This document shows positions 53,284 to 62,238 of a DNA stretch of 64,000 nucleotides, one piece after another. The DNA lies in the NCBI GenBank assembly GCA_024655945.1, contig JANLFK010000013.1, positions 62,001 to 126,000 of the forward strand, given 5' to 3'. Position numbers and translations under genes: made by a program. The notes beneath the pieces are model-generated. The model did no database searches and was not told the origin of the DNA. It saw nothing but the letters and a program-made list of their open reading frames with translations. Within the stretch, counting starts at the first letter, position 1, and every line of letters begins with the position of its first letter. Source of the DNA: a candidate division KSB1 bacterium. GTDB taxonomy: Bacteria > Zhuqueibacterota > Zhuqueibacteria > JANLFK01 > Oleimicrobiaceae.

Positions 53284-54084
53284 ATGCCGGCACTGCACGC
53301 CTGTCCTGTCACACGCAATGAGCAAGTGAGCCAAACGGTCTTCCGGCTCACGCTGCACGCCCCTGACCTTGCCCTCGCTGCGGCGCCAGGGCAATTTGTG
53401 AACATCCGGATTCAGGAGGCACCCGTTCCCCTGTGGCGACGGCCGCTGAGCGTCTACTCCGTAGACCGTGACGCTGGCTCGATACGACTGCTCTTCGAAG
53501 TACGAGGTCTGGGCACGCGCATCCTTGCCGCAAGCCGGCCCGGAACTACGGTGGACGCGCTTGGCCCGCTCGGATCCACATTTTCGGCGCCGCCGCCAGA
53601 AACCCTGCCCATCCTTGTGGCCGGCGGTTTGGGCATTGCCCCTCTCCACTTTTGGGCAGAGGAACTTGTACGGGCCGGCCGGCGCCCCCTGTTGTTGTTT
53701 GGCGCACGGACCGCTGAGGCTTTATGCCCCCTCGACGATCTCCGCCGGCTCGCCTGGGACCTGCGCTTGGCCACTGAAGACGGCACAGAAGGCGTACACG
53801 GCATGGTGACTGAACTGCTGGCTACGGCCTTAGCCGAACGTGCTCCTCAACAGACCATGGTCTACGCGTGTGGCCCAGTGCCGATGCTGAGGGAGGTAGT
53901 GCGCATCTGCGCTGCCCACGGCGTCGATGGCCAAATCTGTCTGGAGACGCTCATGGCGTGCGGTTTTGGGGCATGCATGGGCTGTGCTGTTCCGGCGCGT
54001 GGCTGTTCGCCGCAACCGAGCTACAAGCTCGTCTGCAAAGAAGGCCCCGTGTTCACCTTCGCGGAGGTCGACCTTGAACGCTGA
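53284..54084 (+). CDS. pyrK: Dihydroorotate dehydrogenase electron transfer subunit
   Basis: 266 residues from ATG 53284. FAD-binding RRPLSVYSV, NAD-binding ILVAGGLGIAPLHFWAEEL, and the [2Fe-2S] Cys set in MACGFGACMGCAVPA plus the later Cys in KLVCKEGPVF. It passes electrons from PyrD to NAD+. It overlaps pyrD by 11 bases, as expected of the class 1B enzyme. Confidence 0.96.
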   Translation: MPALHACPVTRNEQVSQTVFRLTLHAPDLALAAAPGQFVNIRIQEAPVPLWRRPLSVYSVDRDAGSIRLLFEVRGLGTRILAASRPGTTVDALGPLGSTFSAPPPETLPILVAGGLGIAPLHFWAEELVRAGRRPLLLFGARTAEALCPLDDLRRLAWDLRLATEDGTEGVHGMVTELLATALAERAPQQTMVYACGPVPMLREVVRICAAHGVDGQICLETLMACGFGACMGCAVPARGCSPQPSYKLVCKEGPVFTFAEVDLER

Positions 54085-54997
54085 CCTGCAGGTTGCCATC
54101 GGCCCCTTGGCGCTGAAGAATCCGGTCCTTGTCGCTTCCGGCACGTTCGGCTATGGGGAGGAATTCGCCCCGTATTTCGACCTCAGCATCTTGGGAGGTG
54201 TGGTCACCAAGACCATCACCTTTGAGGCGCGTGCCGGCAATCCACCGCCGCGCATCGCCGAGACGACCGCCGGCATGCTCAACTCCATTGGCCTTGCCAA
54301 TGTGGGCGTGGAGGCTTTTCTCCGCGAAAAGCTCCCTTTCCTGCAACGGTTCTCCACTGCCATCATCGTCAACGTTGCCGGGCGCAGCACAGAGGAGTTC
54401 CAGGCAGTTCTGCGGTGCCTGGAGGAATCCGAGCTGCGCATCGATGCCTACGAGCTCAACTATTCCTGCCCCAACGTCAAAGAGGGAGGCATGGCGTTCA
54501 GCGCCAGCCCCCAAGTGGCTCACGCCGTCACCAGTGCACTGCGCAAGGTGACCAGGAAGCCCCTCATCGCGAAGCTGACCCCGAACGTGACCAACATCGC
54601 CGAGATAGCTCGGGCCGTGGCCGAAGCGGGAGCCGACGCCGTCTCGGCCATCAACACGCTCTTGGGCATGGCCGTCGACTATCGCACCCGCGGGCCGAAA
54701 CTGGGCAGCGTTGTCGGGGGCCTCTCAGGCCCTGCCATCAAGCCGGTGGCGCTGGCAAAGGTGTGGGAGATCAAGAAAGCCGTCGATATCCCGATCATTG
54801 GCATTGGCGGCGTGCAAAGCTACGAGGACGTCTTGGAGTTCATGATCGTCGGCGCGAGCGCCGTGCAAGTGGGCACCGCCAATTTCGTTGTCCCGAACTG
54901 TGCGGCGCGCATTGTGCGGGATCTGCAAAGATACTGCGAGCAACAAGGCATCTGCCGCTTGGCCGACTTGGTGGGCACCTTGCAAGTCAACAACTGA
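54074..54997 (+). CDS. pyrD: Dihydroorotate dehydrogenase, class 1B catalytic subunit
   Basis: 307 residues from TTG 54074, chosen for CGGAGG 6 bases upstream and because the longer frame runs deep inside pyrK. FMN barrel with the catalytic Cys in YELNYSCPNVKEGG, VASGTFGYGEEF at the N-terminus and GIGGVQSYEDVLEFMIVGAS. It oxidises dihydroorotate to orotate in pyrimidine synthesis, with PyrK as electron acceptor. The class 1B pair implies NAD+ as final acceptor. Confidence 0.96.
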   Translation: MNADLQVAIGPLALKNPVLVASGTFGYGEEFAPYFDLSILGGVVTKTITFEARAGNPPPRIAETTAGMLNSIGLANVGVEAFLREKLPFLQRFSTAIIVNVAGRSTEEFQAVLRCLEESELRIDAYELNYSCPNVKEGGMAFSASPQVAHAVTSALRKVTRKPLIAKLTPNVTNIAEIARAVAEAGADAVSAINTLLGMAVDYRTRGPKLGSVVGGLSGPAIKPVALAKVWEIKKAVDIPIIGIGGVQSYEDVLEFMIVGASAVQVGTANFVVPNCAARIVRDLQRYCEQQGICRLADLVGTLQVNN

Positions 54998-55012
54998 TTG
55001 AGGAGGAAGGAC

Positions 55013-55843
55013 GTGCGCTTTGAGACCTTGGGGACCAGGCTCCTGGTGGCCGGCATCTTCATTCCCCTCATCCTCTTCACCACGCTCAAGGGCGGCTGGC
55101 CCTTTGTGGGTTTGGTGATGATCATCGTCGGCTGTGCCACGGCCGAGTTCTACACACTGGCGCGGCACAAGGGCACTTCACCACAGGCAGCCCTGGGGGT
55201 CATCGTCAGCGTACTCCTGCCCGTGGTGTTGTTCCGGGGAGGAGCCGAGCTGGTGTGGTTGGTCCTGGGGGCCTTTGTCCTGCTCGCCGCGTGCATCGAG
55301 CTTTTCCGCAATCGCGGATCCAGCACCCTCAACTTGGGGGTCACGGTGTGTGGAGTGCTGGTCGTCCCGGTACTTCTTGGCCACCTCATTCTCATTCGCG
55401 AGCTACCCGCTGCTGCCAACCTGCCTTACGCCCAGGGCGGGCGGTGGATTGTGCTCATGCTCCTCACCGTCTGGGTGTGCGACACTGCTGCGTATGCCCT
55501 CGGCACGGCTGTGGGCAAGCATAAGCTGTTCCCGCGCATCAGCCCGAAAAAGACCTGGGAGGGCGCCGCCGCTGGGCTCGTCGCGGCGCTCCCTTGTGCC
55601 TGGGCCTGTCACGTGCTGTTCGTTGAAGGGATTTCCGTCCTCGACTCCTTGGTAATCGGGGCGTTGTGCGGCACTGTTGGCCAACTAAGCGACCTGGTGG
55701 AATCTCAGTTCAAGCGCGACGCCGGCGTGAAGGACTCCTCGCATCTCATTCCAGGCCACGGAGGGATGCTGGATCGCTTCGACAGTTTCATCGTCCTCGC
55801 GCCCATTGTCTACTACTACCTGCGCTTTGTGGCGCTGGCGTGA
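55013..55843 (+). CDS. cdsA: Phosphatidate cytidylyltransferase
   Basis: 276 residues from GTG 55013 (GAGGAGGA upstream; the TTG at 54998 is inside that site). About seven membrane helices. The signature at the end, KDSSHLIPGHGGMLDRFDS, and FPRISPKKTWEG are intact. It makes CDP-diacylglycerol, the substrate of PssA encoded at 21162-21920. Last gene of the plus-strand run. Confidence 0.96.
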   Translation: MRFETLGTRLLVAGIFIPLILFTTLKGGWPFVGLVMIIVGCATAEFYTLARHKGTSPQAALGVIVSVLLPVVLFRGGAELVWLVLGAFVLLAACIELFRNRGSSTLNLGVTVCGVLVVPVLLGHLILIRELPAAANLPYAQGGRWIVLMLLTVWVCDTAAYALGTAVGKHKLFPRISPKKTWEGAAAGLVAALPCAWACHVLFVEGISVLDSLVIGALCGTVGQLSDLVESQFKRDAGVKDSSHLIPGHGGMLDRFDSFIVLAPIVYYYLRFVALA

Positions 55844-56209
55844 ACCCCGAAGCGGACGCGGGACCGGCCTCGATCGCCAGTCGTCCCCCTGACTGCCCCT
55901 GCCCAGAGGCCCGGTACTCTACCGAGGCCGCACCACCGACTGACAGGCGGGCATTCCCCCTCGGTGACTGTGCCTGGCGATCAACGCTTCGCAATGAACT
56001 GCTGACCGCTGCCAACCAACGTGCACCCAGCCGCTTCCTGAACCCAGTCACCAATGTGCGCAGACCATGCCCTGAGGCCAGGGCAGGAGGATTTCCGCCG
56101 GCCTGCGCCTCATCTGTACTCTTGCGAAAAACAGGAACCGGCGGGCGAGGTCAAGAGGAGCAGGATGCCTCAGGCGCGGAAAAGGCGCTACAGGAGGCAA
56201 TGGTGAGCG
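55844..56209. other. 366-base convergent intergenic region
   Basis: Between the stops of cdsA and the M55 peptidase gene. A 6-bp hairpin GCCCTG-AGGC-CAGGGC sits near 56070-56085 without a T-run on either side. I see no gene or other clear signal. Confidence 0.5.
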
Positions 56210-57025
56210 CTACTGGTTGGCAATGCGAAAGGCCGCCACGAAGGCGCGATAGGCGGAGAGAAAATCGTCGGCCTCAAAGGTGACCGTGCATCCCCCTTCG
56301 CGCTGCATGCCGGGTATGCTGGCTGCCAAATCCGCCTGCTCGGTCTTCTGAAAGTCAATTGCCAGGCGAATGGGCTCCTCGAACCTCAGCGGCTGCTTGT
56401 CACTGAGGTGCTGGATGGCGCGTTTGGCCATCAGGCGGATGTCTTCAAGGGTCTTGGCAAAAGGATAGCAGCGCGCTGCGGTGCGCGACACTCCTTCCTT
56501 GACCACCACCGCCTCGATTGCCGGCACAAGCGCCTTTGCCTCCTGCACCAGCGCCTGGTCGCCTGTGACCAGAGCTGCCGGCACGCCAAAGTGCCCCGCC
56601 ACCCCTGCGCTCAGCCCAAATTCGCCCACCGAGACGCCGTTGACGTGCACATCGTGGATAAGCGAGGCGGCAAAAGTATGATCCAGCACCGCCCCTTCTG
56701 TTCCCGTCTTCGCATGATAGCCGATGAAGAAGGCCGCATCCACCGAGCTTTCGATCCCTTCCATCATCGACAGCGACTTGCGCGTGCCGGTGAGCAAGGT
56801 CGCTTTGGGGTGAAGACGGTCGATGAGCAGGTTAGTCATGTTGTGGTGCGCATCGTTGACCACGACTTCGCGGGCCCCGCCCTGCAAAGCCCCCTCCACG
56901 GCGGCGTTCACTTCTTGGACCATCCACTCCCGGGCCTGGGCATAAGCCGGAGAAGATGGCAACACTTGCTCCAAGAGCACCACCCCATTTACCCCTTCCA
57001 AATCCGCCGAGATGAATACCTTCAT
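56210..57025 (-). CDS. dppA: M55-family D-aminopeptidase (DppA-like)
   Basis: 271 residues from ATG 57025, the normal DppA size. DppA-type zinc ligands are visible: KVFISADLEGVNGV (Asp/Glu), VNDAHHNMTNLL (His), IGYHAKTG (His) and Glu later in FEEP. The family removes N-terminal D-amino acids, classically D-Ala-D-Ala. It is the last gene of an operon-like group with an oligopeptide transporter and an M29 aminopeptidase, pointing to use of peptides or cell-wall fragments. Confidence 0.92.
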   Translation of the reverse strand: MKVFISADLEGVNGVVLLEQVLPSSPAYAQAREWMVQEVNAAVEGALQGGAREVVVNDAHHNMTNLLIDRLHPKATLLTGTRKSLSMMEGIESSVDAAFFIGYHAKTGTEGAVLDHTFAASLIHDVHVNGVSVGEFGLSAGVAGHFGVPAALVTGDQALVQEAKALVPAIEAVVVKEGVSRTAARCYPFAKTLEDIRLMAKRAIQHLSDKQPLRFEEPIRLAIDFQKTEQADLAASIPGMQREGGCTVTFEADDFLSAYRAFVAAFRIANQ

Positions 57026-57054
57026 GACGCTGTTCGCCTTCCTCTGCCAATTAC

Positions 57055-58008
57055 CTACACCATCACCTGCCCTTCTTGGACGACCACCTTGCCGTCGATC
57101 TCGATTGTCGGCGCAAAGAGGATGCCGTCCAGATGGAAGGGCACGTTCACTGTGCCGCCAAAGGAGCAATTGTTGCCCAAGGCCACGTGGGCAGTGCCCA
57201 GCACCTTGCGGTCTTCGGCCATGCACCCGGTTATCCGCGCGGCAGCGTTGGTGCCGATGCCCAGCTCAGCTAAGGTGCGTGCCTCTGGGCCAAAGGAGCG
57301 CAGCGCCTCCCGCAGCTTCGCGCAGGCTTGACCTCCGCGGATCACTGCAACCCGCCCTTCCTTGACGTCGAGAACAATCGGGTGGTCGGGTCGTGCCCTT
57401 CCCCCGAACCCATGCTCGACCACAATTCTGCCTTCCGTTGTGTCACTTTGCGGGCCAATGCAGGCCATCCCCGCGGGCATAGTCGAGAATGCCCCACGCT
57501 GGTGTGCCAACCCCGCGTCGGCGATGCCTTTCTTGCCCTCCAGGGAGAACCAGGCGTCGGTGCCTACCGGGGTAGTCAGGTGAGCTCGGTGGCCGATGGT
57601 CAGGACGTCGGCCAGCTTGCGGGTACGGCGCGTCAGGTCCTGGTAGTCCACATCCAGCGCACGCCGCAGGGCCTCGGCCGTCACTCCGGACATATCCACG
57701 ATGCGGGCGCCACGGCGGCAGGCCATGCGGCGCGCCTCGCTGTGCCGCAGGTGGCCGGAGGTCACCAGCAGCACCACATCTGCCAGGGCCATGATACGGC
57801 TCACCGGTGCTGGGGGCTCGGCGCCGTTGCGGTACGGTCGGGGCAGCTCGACCAACACCGAATCCGCACTGATGCGCCGCGCGGCGGACAGGAGCAGCTG
57901 CGCTAACTCCATCATGGGCGCATCCGCCACCACTACCACCGATTCGGTCTGCTTGGTGTTCAGGCACTGCGTCAACACCAGGCGAGCAGCACGCTGCAAT
58001 TTGGTCAT
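57055..58008 (-). CDS. M29-family aminopeptidase (leucyl aminopeptidase-like)
   Basis: 317 residues from ATG 58008 (GGAGG upstream). It belongs to the shorter AmpS/aminopeptidase-T-like group; classical M29 enzymes are near 410 residues. The two-metal ligands can be followed as EHGF, TLAELGIGTN, LGTAHVALGNN and PFHLDGIL. It releases N-terminal residues from small peptides in the cytoplasm. It lies 29 bases before the DppA-like gene and after a terminator that partly separates it from the PqqD-like gene. Confidence 0.88.
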   Translation of the reverse strand: MTKLQRAARLVLTQCLNTKQTESVVVVADAPMMELAQLLLSAARRISADSVLVELPRPYRNGAEPPAPVSRIMALADVVLLVTSGHLRHSEARRMACRRGARIVDMSGVTAEALRRALDVDYQDLTRRTRKLADVLTIGHRAHLTTPVGTDAWFSLEGKKGIADAGLAHQRGAFSTMPAGMACIGPQSDTTEGRIVVEHGFGGRARPDHPIVLDVKEGRVAVIRGGQACAKLREALRSFGPEARTLAELGIGTNAAARITGCMAEDRKVLGTAHVALGNNCSFGGTVNVPFHLDGILFAPTIEIDGKVVVQEGQVMV

Positions 58009-58094
58009 GCCCCCTCCAGGCTGTTTGCTCTTCCGCCTGCCACCACCCTCCGCTTTACCCGCTATCTCACCCAACTTCACCTATGCCATTCTGG

Positions 58095-58133
58095 CAAAAG
58101 GAACCCTCTCGGCGTGGTACGTGCCGAGAGGGT
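58095..58133 (-). terminator. Rho-independent terminator after the PqqD-like gene
   Basis: A perfect 11-bp inverted repeat ACCCTCTCGGC (58103-58113) / GCCGAGAGGGT (58123-58133), followed on the minus strand by TCCTTTTG. It falls between the PqqD-like gene and the M29 peptidase gene, so the peptidases may be expressed less than the transporter or have another promoter. Confidence 0.75.
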
Positions 58134-58144
58134 CCTTGTCGCTC

Positions 58145-58507
58145 TCAGGCCTGTTCGGCCACACGTTGCAGTTTCAAGAGACGATGCCTACAAAGCTGGC
58201 TCACGAACAGGGCCAGCCGCTCTTGCACAGGCTCAATCTGCTGCCCAAACTGTTCGCGCAAGGCAGCTCCCACCTCGGCCAGCGTGCGTGAGCCGTCGCA
58301 CAGCTTCCAGGCCGCGCTCCCATGGGCATCGAGGTGAATGCGAAAATGCGGAGGCCGGAGCTTCGGAAGGAGGTACTTCTGCAACAAGCCACTGCTGAAG
58401 CGCGGCCTGAGCAAAAGCACCCTTCCGTCTTCCTCCTGCCACTCCACCAGCCCCACAGGGATCAGCTCTCCCGCCTGCTCTGGCTGCGAAAGCTCCTCAA
58501 CGGCCAC
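58145..58507 (-). CDS. PqqD-like (RRE-type) protein
   Basis: 120 residues from GTG 58507, 22 bases after the OPT transporter gene. The C-terminal half matches the PqqD/RiPP-recognition-element pattern: HFRIHLDAHGSAAWKLCDG, SRTLAEVGAALREQFG and a final helix with LFVSQLCRHRLLKL. In PqqD and related proteins this winged-helix fold grips precursor peptides. No radical-SAM enzyme or precursor peptide is nearby, so a peptide-binding accessory to the transporter is only a guess. The N-terminal 50 residues (VGLVEWQEEDGRVLLLRP) are unfamiliar. Confidence 0.75.
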   Translation of the reverse strand: MAVEELSQPEQAGELIPVGLVEWQEEDGRVLLLRPRFSSGLLQKYLLPKLRPPHFRIHLDAHGSAAWKLCDGSRTLAEVGAALREQFGQQIEPVQERLALFVSQLCRHRLLKLQRVAEQA

Positions 58508-58529
58508 GACCTTGCCCCTGCGGTCTCAC

Positions 58530-60596
58530 CTACATCACTGCTGGGGCGGCTGGCTCGTCAGGGCTGCCTGCGTTCCCCAGCGGCACCTTCACCAGCAGAT
58601 AGCCCAACGCGACAATCACCAGCACGCTCACCAGGAACGAGGAGTTCTCCCACAGATTGGGGATGGTGACGCCAAAGAAGACCAAGGCGGCAACCAACAG
58701 CCCCACCAGCGCCTCGCCGGCAATCAGGCCGGAGGCGAGCAGGATGCCGCGGTTTTCGATGCGCGTCTTCTGGTTCTCGTTGTACTTTCGCCGCGCCACC
58801 ACCACATCGATGACCCAGCGGATGATGCCGCCCACGAAGATGGCCGCCACAGTCTCAAACGACAGGTACATGCCCACGCAGACCAGCATGGGGCTGCGCA
58901 CTTGCACGAGGATGAAGCCGATAGCCAGCAGCATGCCCACGATGATCAGCGGCCACGCCATCTCGCCGCCGACGATGCCTTGCGCCAGCTTGGCCATCAA
59001 CGTGGCCTGTGGAGCGGCCAGCACCTTCCCGCCGAACCCGCCGTCGTAGCCCTTGATCTCTGCCATCTTCAGGTCGCCGGCGTTCAAGATGAACAGCGGG
59101 ATCCACATCACCGCTGCAGAGAGGAGCACGCCGATAAAGTCGCCCACCTGCATGCGCCACGGCGTACCACCGAGGATGTGCCCCACTTTCAGGTCCTGCA
59201 GCATCTCGCCCGCCACGGCCGCAGACACACAGATGACACCTGCCACCGCCAGAACCGCGATGACGCCTGGGGTGCCAGTGGCGCCGAGGATCACCATGAG
59301 GACCGCTGCGATCACCAACGTCGACAGTGTCAGTCCGGAGATGGGATTATTGGAGGAGCCTATGAGCCCTACCAGGTATCCGGACACGGCAGCGAAAAAG
59401 AAGCCGGCGAGCATCATGACCAGCGCCGCCACCAAGGCCGGTGCCAGCGCCTCGGGAGCCAGACCCATGAACCACCAGTAGACGAAAAAAGTCAGCACGC
59501 CCACAGCCGCCAGGCCGGCGAACACAACCTTGATGTTGATGTCGCGATCAGTGCGCAGCGTGGCCTGCTGAGCCGAGGCCGCCTTGCGCACATCTTCCAC
59601 CGAGCGCTTGATGCCGCCCGCAAGGCTCTTGCGCATGCGGAACAGCGTAAAGGCCGCGCTCACCAACATGCCGCCAATGGCAATGGGCCGCACTGCATTG
59701 GCAAAGAGATTCTCTGCCACTCCCACCCAGTCCATGGCTCTCTGTTCCACCAACGGCGCATATTGCGGTGCGAGGAGAAGCATCAACAGGGGGACAAACA
59801 GTCCCCAGGAGAGGGCGCCGCCGGCAAAGTTAAGTGCAGCCAGGCGCGGACCGATGATGTAGCCCACCCCGAGAAAAGCAGGGCTGAGGGCAGGAGTCTT
59901 GAGCAAGAAGCCTCCGCCAGTCTCCACCCCGGCAAAGCCTTTTCCTGCGGTACCAGGGATGATCTTTGGGGCCACCTGCACAAAGTGTTGCCACTTGCTG
60001 GCGAAGATGTTGACGGTCTTCAGCGCCTCCACCAGTCCGCCAATTCCCATGGCGTAGAACAGGTACTGCGCGCCCGAAGCGCCGCCCCGGCCCGCCTTGT
60101 GGATCTCCGCTGCGGCCACCGACTCGGGGAAGGGCAATTCCGGGTCATCCACCATCATGCGGCGGAGCAAGGTGACAAACAAGATACCTGCAGCGCCCCC
60201 CACCAGCATGACGATGCTGGAGCGCAGATACCCGGACAAGCTGCCAAAGAACTCCGGAGTCCACACCCCGGCGATAAGGAAAGCCGGGAGGGTGAAAATT
60301 GCGCCGGCCGCCACCGACTCGCCAATGGAGCCTACGGTTCGCGCGAGATTCTCCTCAAGGATGTTGCTGTCTTTGAAGAACCGCAGGATTGCCATGCTGA
60401 GCACGGCAGCCGGGTAGGTGGCCGCAATGGTCATTCCCGCCTTGAGCCCCAGATAGGCGTTGGCTGCCCCGAGCACCACCGCCATCACCAACCCTGGAAT
60501 GAGAGCTCTGAGGGTGAACTCCTTCATATCCACGGTCGGCGGGACAAAAGGCTTGTACTCTCTCTTTCCGCTCTGCACTTGCTTGGGTTCGGCCAT
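58530..60596 (-). CDS. OPT-family oligopeptide transporter
   Basis: 688 residues with about 16 membrane helices. The conserved GSSNNPISGLTLST motif and the N-terminal EFTLRALIPGLVMAVVLGAANAYLGLKAG (in parts) identify the prokaryotic OPT group. It imports oligopeptides or metal-peptide complexes with protons. The ATG has GAAGGAGG 9 bases upstream, and a promoter lies at 60697-60725. First gene of the transporter - PqqD-like - M29 - M55 set. Confidence 0.93.
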   Translation of the reverse strand: MAEPKQVQSGKREYKPFVPPTVDMKEFTLRALIPGLVMAVVLGAANAYLGLKAGMTIAATYPAAVLSMAILRFFKDSNILEENLARTVGSIGESVAAGAIFTLPAFLIAGVWTPEFFGSLSGYLRSSIVMLVGGAAGILFVTLLRRMMVDDPELPFPESVAAAEIHKAGRGGASGAQYLFYAMGIGGLVEALKTVNIFASKWQHFVQVAPKIIPGTAGKGFAGVETGGGFLLKTPALSPAFLGVGYIIGPRLAALNFAGGALSWGLFVPLLMLLLAPQYAPLVEQRAMDWVGVAENLFANAVRPIAIGGMLVSAAFTLFRMRKSLAGGIKRSVEDVRKAASAQQATLRTDRDINIKVVFAGLAAVGVLTFFVYWWFMGLAPEALAPALVAALVMMLAGFFFAAVSGYLVGLIGSSNNPISGLTLSTLVIAAVLMVILGATGTPGVIAVLAVAGVICVSAAVAGEMLQDLKVGHILGGTPWRMQVGDFIGVLLSAAVMWIPLFILNAGDLKMAEIKGYDGGFGGKVLAAPQATLMAKLAQGIVGGEMAWPLIIVGMLLAIGFILVQVRSPMLVCVGMYLSFETVAAIFVGGIIRWVIDVVVARRKYNENQKTRIENRGILLASGLIAGEALVGLLVAALVFFGVTIPNLWENSSFLVSVLVIVALGYLLVKVPLGNAGSPDEPAAPAVM

Positions 60597-61035
60597 GCGC
60601 TGGATCCTCCTTCGGTTTCACCGGCCCACTCTTTCGCTCCACCGAAAAGCGTCGCGCCCGCAGGACCAACCGTGCACGGGGTGCAAACGCACCGCCAACT
60701 TAAAACAAAATGCGGTAAAAGTCAAGTGGAAAAAGTCACCTGCACCACAATTCCACAGCCAAAGCCCCACCCTGAGAAGCCGCAGTGCGCCCGCCTGGGG
60801 CTTGTCGTTGGAGATGGGCAGACCGAGTCCCCCGAGAAGACTACGGGGATCGACGACTTCGGCAGCGCCTTCCCTTGCGGCTGGGGCCCATTCTTCACCG
60901 TGGGAGACTGTCACGCGCGCTGAGCAGCAAGGCCACATTCCAGGCAAGAAGCCTCTTCAGGGCAAAAGACCATGAGGCGAGGCAAGTCGCAGTGTCCCTG
61001 GCCCCTTTCGGCTTGAACGTCGCCTCTGGCCCCGC
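60597..61035. other. 439-base intergenic region between argH and the OPT gene
   Basis: Holds the OPT promoter (60697-60725) and about 95 bases of leader. The part from 60730 to 61035 after the argH stop shows no gene and no clear terminator for argGH. Confidence 0.5.
60697..60725 (-). promoter_or_regulatory. Sigma-70-type promoter for the OPT transporter unit
   Basis: The minus strand has TTGACT (60720-60725), 17 bases, TAAGTT (60697-60702). Start near 60690. Confidence 0.65.
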
Positions 61036-62238
61036 CTATTTCGCTTGGCCTTCGCCGGGCTCCTTCCAGCGCCGCGCCTCGTTGCGGTGAGCGTCGCGGA
61101 ATGGCTTCCCTCGCAGCGCTTCCGCCAACACCCGCTGCACGCTGTAGAGCTCGTCGCTCATTGCCTTTCGGCAGCGCTCCTCGTCGACCTCGATCTTGCT
61201 CGCGACATGGGCCGCTATGTCCAGTGACTCCCTTGTGGCGCGCAACGCGCTCAGCACTTTGTTCTTGATGAGCTGCAGATCGCGGTGGTAGCCTGAGATC
61301 AAGTTGCCGCTCAGGGTAGCCACTGCGAATTCGTCGGCGACCACCACATGGTATTGGGCGCGCAGCACCTCGAGCACGTCGGGGTTCTGCTTGTGGGGCA
61401 TCAGCGAGCTGCCCGTGCACAGCTCAGTCGGCAGACGAAAGTAGCCCAACTCCGGCAGCGAAAAGAGAATGACGTCTGTTGCTAAGCGGTTGAGGTCGCC
61501 CAGCAGCATGCCGAGCACGTGCAAGATAGCCGCCTCGAACTTCCCACGACTGTTCTGTACGTAGAGTGCGTTCTGCTGCACGCGGGCGAAGCCCAGCTCC
61601 TTGGCGGTGAATGCGCGGTCCACCTCAATGGGCAGGCCATAGCCTGCTCCCGTACCCAGCGGTGACTGGTCCACCAGCCTGAACAGCCAGCGCAGCGCGT
61701 CCAGATTGTCGAGCATCGCTTCGGTGAAGGCGCCGACCCAGAGGCCGACGGTGGAGGGCATGGCCTTGCGCGTGTGCGTGTAGCCAGGCATGGGCACTGG
61801 GCCCCACCGCGCGGCAAATGCCTCAAAGACCGCGAGGAGACGTTGGGCCCGCTCTTCGATCTCGCGCAAGCGCGCTTTGTATAGAAGGCGCAAAGCCGCG
61901 AGGACCTGCTCGTTTCGAGAGCGGGCCGTATGGATCTTCTTCCCGGCTTCGCCGACCCTTGCCACCAGGAAGTGCTCGATGGCGGTGTGGCAATCTTCCT
62001 GCTCGGGACGGATTTCGAAGGCTCCTTGTCGCGCCAAGTCGCGGATCTCATGCAGCGCTACGATGAGCCTCTCCTCTTCCTCTGCAGTCAACACGCCCAA
62101 TCTGCGGAGCATCTTGGCGTGCGCCACCGAGGCCTGGCAGTCATACTCCACCAGCTCGCGATCGACGATGTAGTCATCGCCCACCGTGTAGCGCTCCACC
62201 TCTGGGTCCAGCCGCCCCTCATCGCTCCACAGCTTCAT
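61036..62238 (-). CDS. argH: Argininosuccinate lyase
   Basis: 400 residues from ATG 62238 (GGAGG upstream), overlapping the argG stop as ATGA. It splits argininosuccinate into arginine and fumarate. The superfamily signature [12 protein letters not shown] and [10 protein letters not shown] are intact. It is shorter than the usual ~455-460 residues; the shortening appears to be in the C-terminal third, where the usual C-terminal helical extension is reduced. A short subfamily rather than truncation is likely, because the core motifs are complete. Confidence 0.93.
   Translation of the reverse strand: MKLWSDEGRLDPEVERYTVGDDYIVDRELVEYDCQASVAHAKMLRRLGVLTAEEEERLIVALHEIRDLARQGAFEIRPEQEDCHTAIEHFLVARVGEAGKKIHTARSRNEQVLAALRLLYKARLREIEERAQRLLAVFEAFAARWGPVPMPGYTHTRKAMPSTVGLWVGAFTEAMLDNLDALRWLFRLVDQSPLGTGAGYGLPIEVDRAFTAKELGFARVQQNALYVQNSRGKFEAAILHVLGMLLGDLNRLATDVILFSLPELGYFRLPTELCTGSSLMPHKQNPDVLEVLRAQYHVVVADEFAVATLSGNLISGYHRDLQLIKNKVLSALRATRESLDIAAHVASKIEVDEERCRKAMSDELYSVQRVLAEALRGKPFRDAHRNEARRWKEPGEGQAK

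Noticed and set aside
58338-60923. 861-codon plus-strand ORF opposite the OPT gene.
   Set aside because: His/Gln-rich antisense of a membrane protein gene; no ribosome site and no known family.
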